Source: Acinetobacter rudis (GTDB taxonomy: Bacteria; Pseudomonadota; Gammaproteobacteria; Pseudomonadales; Moraxellaceae). Taken from it: DNA of 64,000 nt. Numbering within the stretch: position 1 is the first letter of the stretch; each line of letters starts with the position of its first letter. The DNA is taken from NCBI RefSeq assembly GCF_031157835.1, contig NZ_JAVIDR010000001.1, positions 62,001-126,000 on the forward strand. The letters are read 5' to 3'. The translations under genes were made by a program, and so were the position numbers. The notes beneath the pieces are model-generated. The model saw only the letters and a list, made by a program, of their open reading frames with translations, was not told where the DNA came from and did not search any database. This document shows positions 1 to 8,188 of this stretch, in pieces.

Positions 1-2
1 GC

Positions 3-77
3 TTAAAAAGTACAGCCTCTCAAAGTGAATCAGCGTGTAATTATCAAATGCAATCCAATCAAGACAACATAATTTAA
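3..77 (+). CDS. C-terminal end of an unidentified protein (partial, enters from the left edge)
   Basis: An open frame runs from the window edge to TAA at 75-77 and gives about 24 residues ending in NQDNII. Its base composition is less AT-rich than the spacer that follows, as expected where coding sequence stops. The fragment is too short to identify, and a chance open frame of this length is possible. Confidence 0.3.
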   Translation, partial: LKSTASQSESACNYQMQSNQDNII

Positions 78-550
78 GCAACTCTCAAACAAAATCAGTA
101 ATAGTACATAAGAACAAAGAAAGAATTCTCTACTCAATAATATTGAATCTCTGTATCAGAGCAAAATAAAAAAACGCTGTATATTCGGATTAAACTCAAT
201 CAGGCTATTTTAAAATTATCAAATCCGGGTTATAGAAAGATCAATTCATTATTCGAGATCTTTAAAATTATTTTTAGATTTGTTAACTTATAAAATATAA
301 AGCAACCCTTTATATAATGTAAAAACAATGAATATTTAAAAAAATATTTCACAAAACAATATTAAAAATAACCACACTATAGCCAATTATAATATAGAAA
401 ATTAAAAGGGCTCTTATAAAAGAACCCTTATTAAAAATCAAGATAAAATAATTAAGATAAAGAAAACTAAAACTTCTTTTTTATAATTTTATAAAACCCC
501 AAAGTTTCAATATATTTTAAATCATCTTATTATATTTATTGTGTTATTTA
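78..550. other. AT-rich non-coding spacer
   Basis: This 470-bp stretch is extremely AT-rich and has no open frame with a ribosome-binding site on either strand. The only structure seen is the hairpin at 406-429, which could end the minus-strand LPMO transcript. Confidence 0.6.
406..429 (-). terminator. Probable terminator of the LPMO gene
   Basis: Ten-base arms (406-415 and 420-429, one mismatch) enclose a 4-base loop. On the minus strand the hairpin is followed by a T-rich tract. It lies about 120 bases beyond the LPMO stop codon. Confidence 0.45.
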
Positions 551-1504
551 TTACTTATATTGCCTTGTAGCAGGCTCATACACAGTATTACCAACAATTG
601 CTCCTGCTGGAACTTTCCACTTACTCGCTGATGGCTTAGGCGTAGTTACAGCTGGTTGAGAAATTGGTTCACCAATTTGTATTGCCCCTGCTGGTACTTT
701 CCATGGTTTGTTAGTTGTAGGTTGTGTAGTCGTTACCACAGGTTTAGTCGTAGTAGTCGTCACTACTGGCTTAGTCGTTGTCACCACAGGTTTAGTCGTC
801 GTTACCACAGGTTTTGCTTCATTTTCTGACGATTGAATGTCGATATCACTACAGTTCAAGAATGCTTCATTACCAGCATCATCACGCTGCCAAATTGAAT
901 AAAGCATTGCCTTACCATGTCGATCTGCAGGTATACGAATATCAGTCTTATAAACCGCCGTACCATCTGGATTAATGGTTGTTGGTGCCATTTTCCCAAC
1001 ATATAGAGGATTATCTAAATCTAAATCAGACCATCTTAATTCACGGTTTTGAAAATCAGCATCTTTTTTAGTAATGTAAATACGATGATCTGAAGGAAAA
1101 TGAGGTGCTGTTAATTTCCAAATGTGAGTAAAAGTAGTACCAGCTTTAATGGGTGTTAACTTCCAGCCTCTATTTTGAGGTACATCAAGCCCTTGTTTAT
1201 TTTTATCGCCTGCCGCACATAATAAGCCATTAGGTACAGCTTTCTCTAAAGCAGCTTGGTTATTACGCGGATTTGGGTTTGCAGCCCCTTCATTCCACTG
1301 AATAAAAGCATAATAACCAGATTTTTCAAAACTCGCTCGACAACCTGCATTTGGAATCGCACTTGATGCACCCCAAAATTTACCATCATCTTTACATTGG
1401 GATTGGCGTGAGATTGGATAAGATACACCACCATGTGCATGGACTTGTTGTGTAAATAGTATTGCTAATATTTGAACTGTATTTAATAAAATTAATTTAC
1501 GCAT
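551..1504 (-). CDS. Secreted lytic polysaccharide monooxygenase (AA10 family, chitin/cellulose-active type)
   Basis: Copper-dependent enzyme predicted to cleave chitin or cellulose oxidatively outside the cell. From the start chosen at 1504 (GGAA ribosome-binding site; the longer frame adds 21 unlikely residues) a 23-residue signal peptide ends in VHA. Cleavage would expose the N-terminal His of the HGGVSYP motif, the first copper ligand. The second ligand lies in TAPHFPSDHRIYITK, and the C-terminal signature WQRDDAGNEAFLNCSDI is present. After the catalytic domain come a Thr/Pro/Val repeat linker (KPVVTTT units) and two copies of WKVPAGAI, one at the extreme C-terminus. Secretion by the type II system is usual for the family but is inferred here. 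The substrate cannot be told from sequence. Confidence 0.9.
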   Translation of the reverse strand: MRKLILLNTVQILAILFTQQVHAHGGVSYPISRQSQCKDDGKFWGASSAIPNAGCRASFEKSGYYAFIQWNEGAANPNPRNNQAALEKAVPNGLLCAAGDKNKQGLDVPQNRGWKLTPIKAGTTFTHIWKLTAPHFPSDHRIYITKKDADFQNRELRWSDLDLDNPLYVGKMAPTTINPDGTAVYKTDIRIPADRHGKAMLYSIWQRDDAGNEAFLNCSDIDIQSSENEAKPVVTTTKPVVTTTKPVVTTTTTKPVVTTTQPTTNKPWKVPAGAIQIGEPISQPAVTTPKPSASKWKVPAGAIVGNTVYEPATRQYK

Positions 1505-1848
1505 TGAAATTCCGTCATAAAACAAAATGTTTTTAAACAAATAAATATTTAATATAACTTTAACCACTCATTATATGCCGACATTATAAACAGCAAATTT
1601 ACATATGCAATACATTGTTTAATTAAATTAATAAATATATTTTTTAATTTAATTAAAACAAATAAATACAGAAAAAAATAATTTTAAAAATTAAAATAAA
1701 AAATTAAAACCAATGATGCAAATCGTTAAAATAATAATAAAAGTTAAAAAAACACACATACAGAATAAATATATAATAAAAATCACACTTTTATATAAAT
1801 ACAAAAATATACCGCTTTTATTTAATATATTTTGATATTTAAAAGACA
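1505..1848. other. AT-rich intergenic region upstream of the LPMO gene
   Basis: About 340 bases of very AT-rich sequence separate the LPMO start from the end of the upstream lipoprotein gene. It presumably holds the LPMO promoter, but so many TATAAT-like strings occur that no single promoter can be assigned. No gene is seen. Confidence 0.5.
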
Positions 1849-2382
1849 TTAATAAGAATACATTTGCTCAGCTAATTGAGTATTAAAAATAAATCTTGTT
1901 TCTGTCATTGGGAAAAAGTCTGCTGTGACTTCTATCATATCTGCCTGACGTAATTGTGCTAAGAACACATCAACTCCATCTAAAGCAAATACGATTCTAT
2001 TTTGCGTGCTCTCTGTAGATAGATGCGTATCTAAGTAAAATAAATAGCTTTTACCAGAAAAAGAAACACGAATTGGGCAATAATCACGATCACAACGAAA
2101 TGTAACATTATGCGCAACTATTTCTACCCACATTTTTTGCGTTTCATCACGGTGAATAATTAATTGTGCTGAGGTCTGGGCATATGCTGCTGCTTGATCA
2201 TAAACAGACCATGTTTCCTGCTGATTTTTCGTAGATACAACTTTTTGGTACTGCCAAGTCTTATTGTATTGGAGTTGCCGTCCCAAAGAACCGAGTTGCT
2301 CTAAATTATGCTTTTCTTCAGATGATTGTTTACAGGCGATAAGTGCTAAAACAAGACTACACAATAGGACTTTCCACAACAT
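1849..2382 (-). CDS. Predicted lipoprotein of unknown function (177 aa)
   Basis: The N-terminus is a hydrophobic signal sequence ending in a lipobox (LALIAC, Cys at about residue 17), so the mature protein should be lipid-anchored in the envelope. The remaining 160 residues are soluble, with a beta-rich look and two further cysteines spaced CDRDYC around residue 98, which could form a disulfide. I do not recognise a family. It stands alone, with long AT-rich gaps on both sides, so the context gives no functional clue. Confidence 0.75.
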   Translation of the reverse strand: MLWKVLLCSLVLALIACKQSSEEKHNLEQLGSLGRQLQYNKTWQYQKVVSTKNQQETWSVYDQAAAYAQTSAQLIIHRDETQKMWVEIVAHNVTFRCDRDYCPIRVSFSGKSYLFYLDTHLSTESTQNRIVFALDGVDVFLAQLRQADMIEVTADFFPMTETRFIFNTQLAEQMYSY

Positions 2383-2574
2383 TTAATTTTGGCCTTTATT
2401 TTTTATTATTTGCTTATAATTATTCGTAAAGATTGAAACAATTTTTCAACCAAGATCGCTATTTCAGCACATAAAAAATATGAATAACTAGCTAATTAAC
2501 ACTTTTATACATAGAAATCACAATTAAACACTTTCGGTTTGAGCGCCTCCTTTTTTCTAAAGACGCTCTCTCCC

Positions 2575-3498
2575 TTAATGTATGAATTGATCTATACGTA
2601 AACAACGTTGTTGAATATTGCGTGCTAATAGGTAGCTAAACAAAGCACTCAATAGTGCAAAACCGGCAAGTACATAAAGTAGTACTTTAATAATGCTCGA
2701 TATTTTTTCTGCCTTTTCAGCCTGTTGATCCAACTGCTTTGTAATTGGGCTGACACTTTTACCATATAACTGTTGTTGCATGGCCCAGAGTTGTTCAGGT
2801 TTAAAACCATAACTCATAAAATAGGGTTGAGACTGTTCACTTACCAATAACTGCTGCATATAACTTTGAGCAGCCGCTTTATCAACTGGATCATGTAATA
2901 AAGCAGTTTGTGCCAATAAATAAGCTTTTACTGCTTCTAGTTCACGTCCGTATGCTAGCTGTTGTGCCATGACGCTGTCTTGAATATTTTGATCATAACT
3001 CAACAACATACTATATGGTTGTTGCTCAGCAACATTGAGCCTATGTTGGATATAACTCAAACTAGACCAAATCAAAATACAACTGATCAGCCATGCAACA
3101 AACTTAAGTACTAATGATTTAAATCTGCGTTGAAAATAACCAAAATGTTTTAACACTCGAATGAGGCAAAAACCACCAATAAGCACTGCAAATATCTTTA
3201 AAAAAAACCAGCCTAACCAACCCATAAAGCGTTCCAAATAGTGAGGTAACTCTCTACTCTGAAAACTGGTCAAATCAACACTGGCAGGAATATGGAGTTG
3301 CTGTACACTTCTACTTAAATCCCAATAACTCAGAACCAACTGTTGCTGGATCACTAAAAGAAAACAGGCAAGCAGCATTATACAAATGCTAAAAATGGCA
3401 ACGATATATAAATTACGCTGTCGGCGTTGTAGAATGATTAAGCTTAAATTGACATCTTGTCTTGTAGCCTGTGATTTTATTGAGTCAAAACCAGACAA
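2575..3498 (-). CDS. Membrane protein of unknown function, third gene of the TelA operon (307 aa)
   Basis: Four hydrophobic segments are visible, at about residues 30-55, 90-115, 125-145 and 265-290, with a polar loop of about 115 residues between the third and fourth. The start follows telA by 52 bases on the same strand, and together with the gene at 4701 they form an apparent three-gene operon. I do not recognise the family. Its position suggests it anchors or works with the TelA-family proteins at the inner membrane, but that is inference only. Confidence 0.75.
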   Translation of the reverse strand: MSGFDSIKSQATRQDVNLSLIILQRRQRNLYIVAIFSICIMLLACFLLVIQQQLVLSYWDLSRSVQQLHIPASVDLTSFQSRELPHYLERFMGWLGWFFLKIFAVLIGGFCLIRVLKHFGYFQRRFKSLVLKFVAWLISCILIWSSLSYIQHRLNVAEQQPYSMLLSYDQNIQDSVMAQQLAYGRELEAVKAYLLAQTALLHDPVDKAAAQSYMQQLLVSEQSQPYFMSYGFKPEQLWAMQQQLYGKSVSPITKQLDQQAEKAEKISSIIKVLLYVLAGFALLSALFSYLLARNIQQRCLRIDQFIH

Positions 3499-3550
3499 GA
3501 GATACTCCTCTATTCCACATTCATCATTTAAAACTTATTAAAACCCAAGT

Positions 3551-4693
3551 TTACAGCTTAGACTTGGGTATTTCTGTACTAGATTGCAATACAAGTTGAT
3601 TTAAATTGTTCTGTAGGCTACGCAAGCGTACTTGAGCTTGTTCACGTTGTTGCATACCGTCTTTCTGAATTTGAATAACTTCATTCACTGTTTTGATTAA
3701 ACTATTTTGCACATGTTCAAGTGTTTCAATATCAATAACAGAGCGTTGATTCGCCTTTGCCGTATCCACTGAATTTTGATGTAATAAATCAGCATTACGT
3801 CTTAATAACTCATTAGTTGCATCATCAATACTATTTGCTAATTGGACACTATTTTTTTGCTCTTGTAAGGAAATTGCTAGACTAATCTGATTTTTCCAAG
3901 CAGGTAAGGTGATATTTTTAATTGCATAAAACTTATCAACTAACATTAGATTATTTGATTGAATAATCCGAATCATTGGTAAAGTTTGCATCGCAGATTG
4001 TTGTAACACACGTAAATCACTTACACGCTTTTCAAGGTTATTTGCAACAAGGTTTAAATCATAAATCGACTGTGTCTTGGTTGGATCTTGCCCCTGATCA
4101 TCACTTCCCAATTGTATGAGGGACTGCTGAATGGCTTGATATTTTAACTGCCCAGCTGCGATATAGAGACCCAACTGCTTATATTCATCTTGTACAGCAT
4201 CAAACATTTGCTCTAAAGTATCAACACGATGACTTAAGCCACTTTGTGTAGTCTCAATTTCACTAACTAAACGATCTAAGTGCTGCTTTGTGTTATCAAA
4301 TTGTTGACTGAAACTCTGCTTAGCACCACGAAATTTACTATATAGGCTGGCAAAAAAACCTGAATTTTTATTCGAGTTGAGCAAGTTTGAATGATTTATT
4401 TGTTGTGCGGTCTGTACTACTTCATTAAGCTTTTTACCTGTATCTTCGAGTTCATTATTTTTAACTAAAGACAAAAGCTCATCAGTATAATTTGAAGTTT
4501 TAGCAGCAATATTTTTACCATACTCAGCAACACGATTTTGACTAATTTCATCAAGTTCTTTATGTACATCCATGACTGCAGCAAAATCATCAGCATTTAA
4601 GCCAATTTCGGTTAAATTTAATTGTGAAAATTTTTGCTGTTGTTGCTCAGGTGTGAGCTCAATAATACGCTGTTGCAATTCTAATGTATTCAT
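3551..4693 (-). CDS. TelA-family protein (toxic anion resistance protein family)
   Basis: The 380-residue protein is almost entirely helical and Gln-rich. It carries the family's recognisable core: the conserved stretch around RIIQSNNLMLVDKFYAIKN followed by TLPAWKNQISLAIS, in the second half. There is no signal peptide or membrane segment, so it should be cytosolic or membrane-associated. The family is named for tellurite resistance, but most members lack a proven role and are linked to envelope stress. It starts 7 bases after the upstream paralogue, which implies translational coupling. A tellurite phenotype should not be assumed. Confidence 0.85.
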   Translation of the reverse strand: MNTLELQQRIIELTPEQQQQKFSQLNLTEIGLNADDFAAVMDVHKELDEISQNRVAEYGKNIAAKTSNYTDELLSLVKNNELEDTGKKLNEVVQTAQQINHSNLLNSNKNSGFFASLYSKFRGAKQSFSQQFDNTKQHLDRLVSEIETTQSGLSHRVDTLEQMFDAVQDEYKQLGLYIAAGQLKYQAIQQSLIQLGSDDQGQDPTKTQSIYDLNLVANNLEKRVSDLRVLQQSAMQTLPMIRIIQSNNLMLVDKFYAIKNITLPAWKNQISLAISLQEQKNSVQLANSIDDATNELLRRNADLLHQNSVDTAKANQRSVIDIETLEHVQNSLIKTVNEVIQIQKDGMQQREQAQVRLRSLQNNLNQLVLQSSTEIPKSKL

Positions 4694-4700
4694 AATAATC

Positions 4701-5498
4701 CTAATGATTTTCTAATGCTTGCTTTAAACTTTGAATTAATCTATCACGGTTACGATTGAGTTCAGCCAAATCTGTTGTTGTATTTGTACGCAGATTTTCT
4801 TGGGCTTGTGTTAATTTGACATGATATTGCCAAACTGGAATCAAAACCTGTTGAGCTTCTTTAAAACGATCAATTAAACCCAAGGCTAACTGTTGATTAA
4901 GTTGCATCTGAGTCATGGCAATATCATGACTCGACTGTATGGTATTTAAGTTATGTATTTTTTGTTGCAAACGCTGCCTAAAATGCTCTAAGGCATGAGC
5001 CTCTCGTATAAAAACTGGGCAATCTGCTAAAAATTGTTGAGCTGCTGCAATATATTGCGCCATTTCTTCACGTAGAACTAAAAGCTGTTGATAACGCGTT
5101 TGCGACTGGCTCATTTCTAAGGCTAAACACCGACTTAAATGATTTGCTCGATCAATTGATTGATCTAATTGATGCATAAAATGCACCTTGCCACTATTAA
5201 ACTCTAAATCGATGCCTAACCATTGTTGCAGACGATTGAAGCGCTTGTTTCTCAACTTCTTAGATGACTGTGATAATTTCTGAATAATATCTGTAATCGC
5301 TTGACTGAGCTGCTGACTTAAATCCGAATCAACGTGATTTAACAAGCTTGTTTGAGACTGTATGTTCTGCTGTGCATATTGATTTAACATTAATGGATGT
5401 TCTAACAAAGGCAACAGTTCACCGCGCTGAATCGAAAGCAACTGTTTAGTATCAAGGACTATCTGATGAAGCGGCCTTAAAGGCATCAATGTTTGCAT
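4701..5498 (-). CDS. Divergent TelA-like coiled-coil protein, first gene of the operon (265 aa)
   Basis: The protein is soluble, all-helical and Gln/Leu-rich with no signal peptide. Residues in the last third (LGLIDRFKEAQQVLIPVWQ) align by eye with the conserved core of the next gene product (LMLVDKFYAIKNITLPAWKNQ): the same spacing of Asp, Phe, Pro, Trp and Gln. I therefore read it as a shortened, diverged TelA paralogue rather than an unrelated protein. It leads the operon, and its stop is 7 bases before telA. A partner or hetero-oligomer role is inferred from this pairing. Confidence 0.7.
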   Translation of the reverse strand: MQTLMPLRPLHQIVLDTKQLLSIQRGELLPLLEHPLMLNQYAQQNIQSQTSLLNHVDSDLSQQLSQAITDIIQKLSQSSKKLRNKRFNRLQQWLGIDLEFNSGKVHFMHQLDQSIDRANHLSRCLALEMSQSQTRYQQLLVLREEMAQYIAAAQQFLADCPVFIREAHALEHFRQRLQQKIHNLNTIQSSHDIAMTQMQLNQQLALGLIDRFKEAQQVLIPVWQYHVKLTQAQENLRTNTTTDLAELNRNRDRLIQSLKQALENH

Positions 5499-5686
5499 AA
5501 ATTCCTAGAGTACTCAGCATGATGACGAAACAATCACTGTGATCAAACAGTTACTAATATCAAATAATAAAGATTGTGCCAAAATATAGAATTACAATCG
5601 AATAAACTAAAAAAGAATAGGAAAATACATACTAACTACTTCATATAGTATGACTAAATCACAACATAAATAACAAGTCACATAAG

Positions 5687-5721
5687 AAAGCACCGCTCCA
5701 TTACAAATGAAACGATGCTTT
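5687..5721 (-). terminator. Possible terminator of the CSLREA operon
   Basis: Nine-base arms (5687-5695 and 5713-5721, one mismatch) form a hairpin just beyond the stop of the gene at 5768. The minus-strand T-run is weak, so this is a tentative call. Confidence 0.35.
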
Positions 5722-5767
5722 GTACGATGAATCACTAGATGACTTAATGAATATTTATGCGCTTTGC

Positions 5768-8188
5768 TTAAACACGACTAGACCTACGTCGTAAATAAAT
5801 CAGTGTTAATAATGCAATAATACTCACCCCACCTACAGAACCACCGCCACTAGTTGCTCCTGTTGATGATCCTGTATTTTTAATATTGATTAAAGCCTCG
5901 TTAGAAGCCGCACCATCAGCATCATATACCACATATTTCAGTTTATAGTCGAATGGATCAAATGTATTTTTTAATTTGGCTGAAATTTTTCCACCATGAC
6001 AAGTCAGTTTCACATCATCTGGACAAGGACCAGAGCGTTCTGATTGAATCTGAATAGCATCACGTAACTGGGTAAATCGAATTGCAAGGTCCTGACCTTT
6101 TTCATCGGCATAATAACTTCTTTTATGCGGCTTCGTAACAAGCTGAGCGACATCACCGTCACCATCATCATTGGTATTTTCCAATAAATTCAACGTGACC
6201 CAGCCATTGTCCCCAGGTGAAACGGTATATTGAACATCTTGCGCAATTGGGGCAATGTTACGAAATCTTGAAATAATATAACCAGATGATGATTTAGTTG
6301 GGTCAGACTTCATTGTCAAAGTATATGAACAGAACTCATCTTCATCATCAGGGGTTAAGTTATCATCAACCCGATATACTAAAATTTGTTTCAGTTCGCT
6401 TTTATCATCCCACTCACATCTGAGGTTAGGATCAAATTGCCCAGAAAATTTATGATTTTGATCCAGTTTACCATTACCTAATGCTTCAACCTTTACATCA
6501 TATAAATCTGAACTCAAATGTTTGATCTCTCTCCCCCCATCACTATTTACCGTTTCATCGGGTATATTAGATTTAAAAGGGTCCACAAATATTGTTCTAT
6601 ATTTTTGTTTTTGTTTAGTTAGTCGGTGTAAATCACGATACTTTACAGCCTGTAAACGATAATAACCTAGAGTCTCAGGATCTGTTTTAGGGTTATTTAA
6701 CGCTGCTTCAGAATCGTCTATTGCTTTTTGATACCCGTTAAGTAAAGTTATAATCGATTCATTCTGCCCCGAAAAATTATTAGCCGTTAATCGCAGCACT
6801 TCAGTTGCCCCAACATCACAGGTATTGGCTTTATCTGCATTACCTACAGAGTTCAGTGCGCCAGCTCGTTGTACTCCCCTTTGATCTAGAGCACTACAGC
6901 CAGATACATATCCGCTATCAATTAAAGGATTATTCCCCGTTAGCCTAGTAAAATAAATTGGCATAAAAGCGGTATAGGCATCAGGTTGTTTTTGCGATAA
7001 AGGGCTGAGAACTTGATCAAATGTATATTGATCCAATGCAATATTTTCTTTGGCAATATCTTCAGGTTTTTCACTGATTAATTGACATTGATCATTTCCA
7101 CGCTTCAGTAATATGCCATTACCCTTTGCTGCAATATCAGTAACTTTGACATTTTCACGCTGATCAGCATCACGACATGATTGTCCTGAAGCAGCATTAA
7201 AAGCTAACACATTAAAATTTAATTCTTTTTTGCCGACACTATTATAAAGTAATGTGGAGTAAGCAGTATTTTGTACAATGGTATTACTTAATAATTCAAG
7301 AGAGCTATTCCCCAAGCTAAGCGGTACATTGCCATAAGGTGTTTTAGAACTAAACTGAATAATACTGCCCTGACTTGGATCTGCCTGATTCAGTCCTATG
7401 CTATTTGCAGTCATTTGAGCTCTGACTTGTCCACAATAAGCAATCGTACTTTGACTCTTTACTGACCCATTTTTCAGGATACTCATATAATCTATAGATA
7501 TTTCACGCGCAGTTGTAGTGAGATTATCACTACAATTCATAGCTAAAACACTACCACGCTCAGCCTGACTCCCTTCTATTCGACCACGATTACTTGTAAA
7601 GCTACTATTCACACCATCAAGATAAATTGCTCCACCCTCTTTGGCCTGACTATTAAATATAGAAACATTACTGAGAATCAGCGCACCACCAGATAAGATT
7701 GCCCCACCGCGACTATCACTCACACCATCATGTAATTCAACGTTATTTAAGGTTACTGCAGGTTGACCAAAAGTGGCGCTATTCATAATCCGATGATTTC
7801 CAACAGCACGAATCTTCGTCTGTACTGCTGTTAAAGCAGGATAATCATTTTTTAGTACATCAATCTGATCATACTTAAAAGGGAGCTTACCTTGAATAAT
7901 AACGTTTCTTGTGGGCTGTAATTCACGTTTGAGTTGGTATTCACCCGCTTCAAGCTGAATGATACTGGTTCTATTCGCTAACACCTCACCAACAGTACAA
8001 CCACCATAGGCTTTACCCTTTGATGCAGTTTCAATTGCCTCTCTGAGTGAACAAGCATTGCTATTTTCCCCATCCTCATCAGCAAAGGTCGTGACATGAA
8101 TCGTTCTATCTACAGTTTCAGCACTGATTGCTGCACTCATTACCGTTAATGTTGTAATAACGAGTGCCGTTTTTTTATATTGGATCAT
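5768..8188 (-). CDS. Large secreted CSLREA-domain protein with GlyGly-CTERM sorting tail (806 aa)
   Basis: A signal peptide (cleavage near residue 23) leads into a CSLREA motif at residues 46-51. This motif marks the N-terminus of a class of exported right-handed beta-helix proteins. The following 400 residues contain repeated short Asn/Gly-rich rungs (for example GGAILSGGALILSNVSI) typical of parallel beta-helices. A C-terminal region resembling a cadherin/Ig-like module follows. The extreme C-terminus is Gly/Ser-rich (TSGGGSVGG), then hydrophobic, then RRRSSR: a GlyGly-CTERM signal, which in other bacteria is cut by rhombosortase on type II-secreted proteins. The start overlaps the stop of the preceding gene by 4 bases. 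Substrate or adhesive role is unknown. Confidence 0.85.
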   Translation of the reverse strand: MIQYKKTALVITTLTVMSAAISAETVDRTIHVTTFADEDGENSNACSLREAIETASKGKAYGGCTVGEVLANRTSIIQLEAGEYQLKRELQPTRNVIIQGKLPFKYDQIDVLKNDYPALTAVQTKIRAVGNHRIMNSATFGQPAVTLNNVELHDGVSDSRGGAILSGGALILSNVSIFNSQAKEGGAIYLDGVNSSFTSNRGRIEGSQAERGSVLAMNCSDNLTTTAREISIDYMSILKNGSVKSQSTIAYCGQVRAQMTANSIGLNQADPSQGSIIQFSSKTPYGNVPLSLGNSSLELLSNTIVQNTAYSTLLYNSVGKKELNFNVLAFNAASGQSCRDADQRENVKVTDIAAKGNGILLKRGNDQCQLISEKPEDIAKENIALDQYTFDQVLSPLSQKQPDAYTAFMPIYFTRLTGNNPLIDSGYVSGCSALDQRGVQRAGALNSVGNADKANTCDVGATEVLRLTANNFSGQNESIITLLNGYQKAIDDSEAALNNPKTDPETLGYYRLQAVKYRDLHRLTKQKQKYRTIFVDPFKSNIPDETVNSDGGREIKHLSSDLYDVKVEALGNGKLDQNHKFSGQFDPNLRCEWDDKSELKQILVYRVDDNLTPDDEDEFCSYTLTMKSDPTKSSSGYIISRFRNIAPIAQDVQYTVSPGDNGWVTLNLLENTNDDGDGDVAQLVTKPHKRSYYADEKGQDLAIRFTQLRDAIQIQSERSGPCPDDVKLTCHGGKISAKLKNTFDPFDYKLKYVVYDADGAASNEALINIKNTGSSTGATSGGGSVGGVSIIALLTLIYLRRRSSRV

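Noticed and set aside
700-815. CRISPR-like repeats in the LPMO gene
   Set aside because: The repeats are short in-frame units encoding the Thr/Pro/Val linker, without spacers or repeat length typical of CRISPR.
3551-4693. Tellurite-resistance gene as a functional claim
   Set aside because: Family membership is clear, but there are no ter genes or other oxyanion-resistance genes nearby, so no resistance is asserted.
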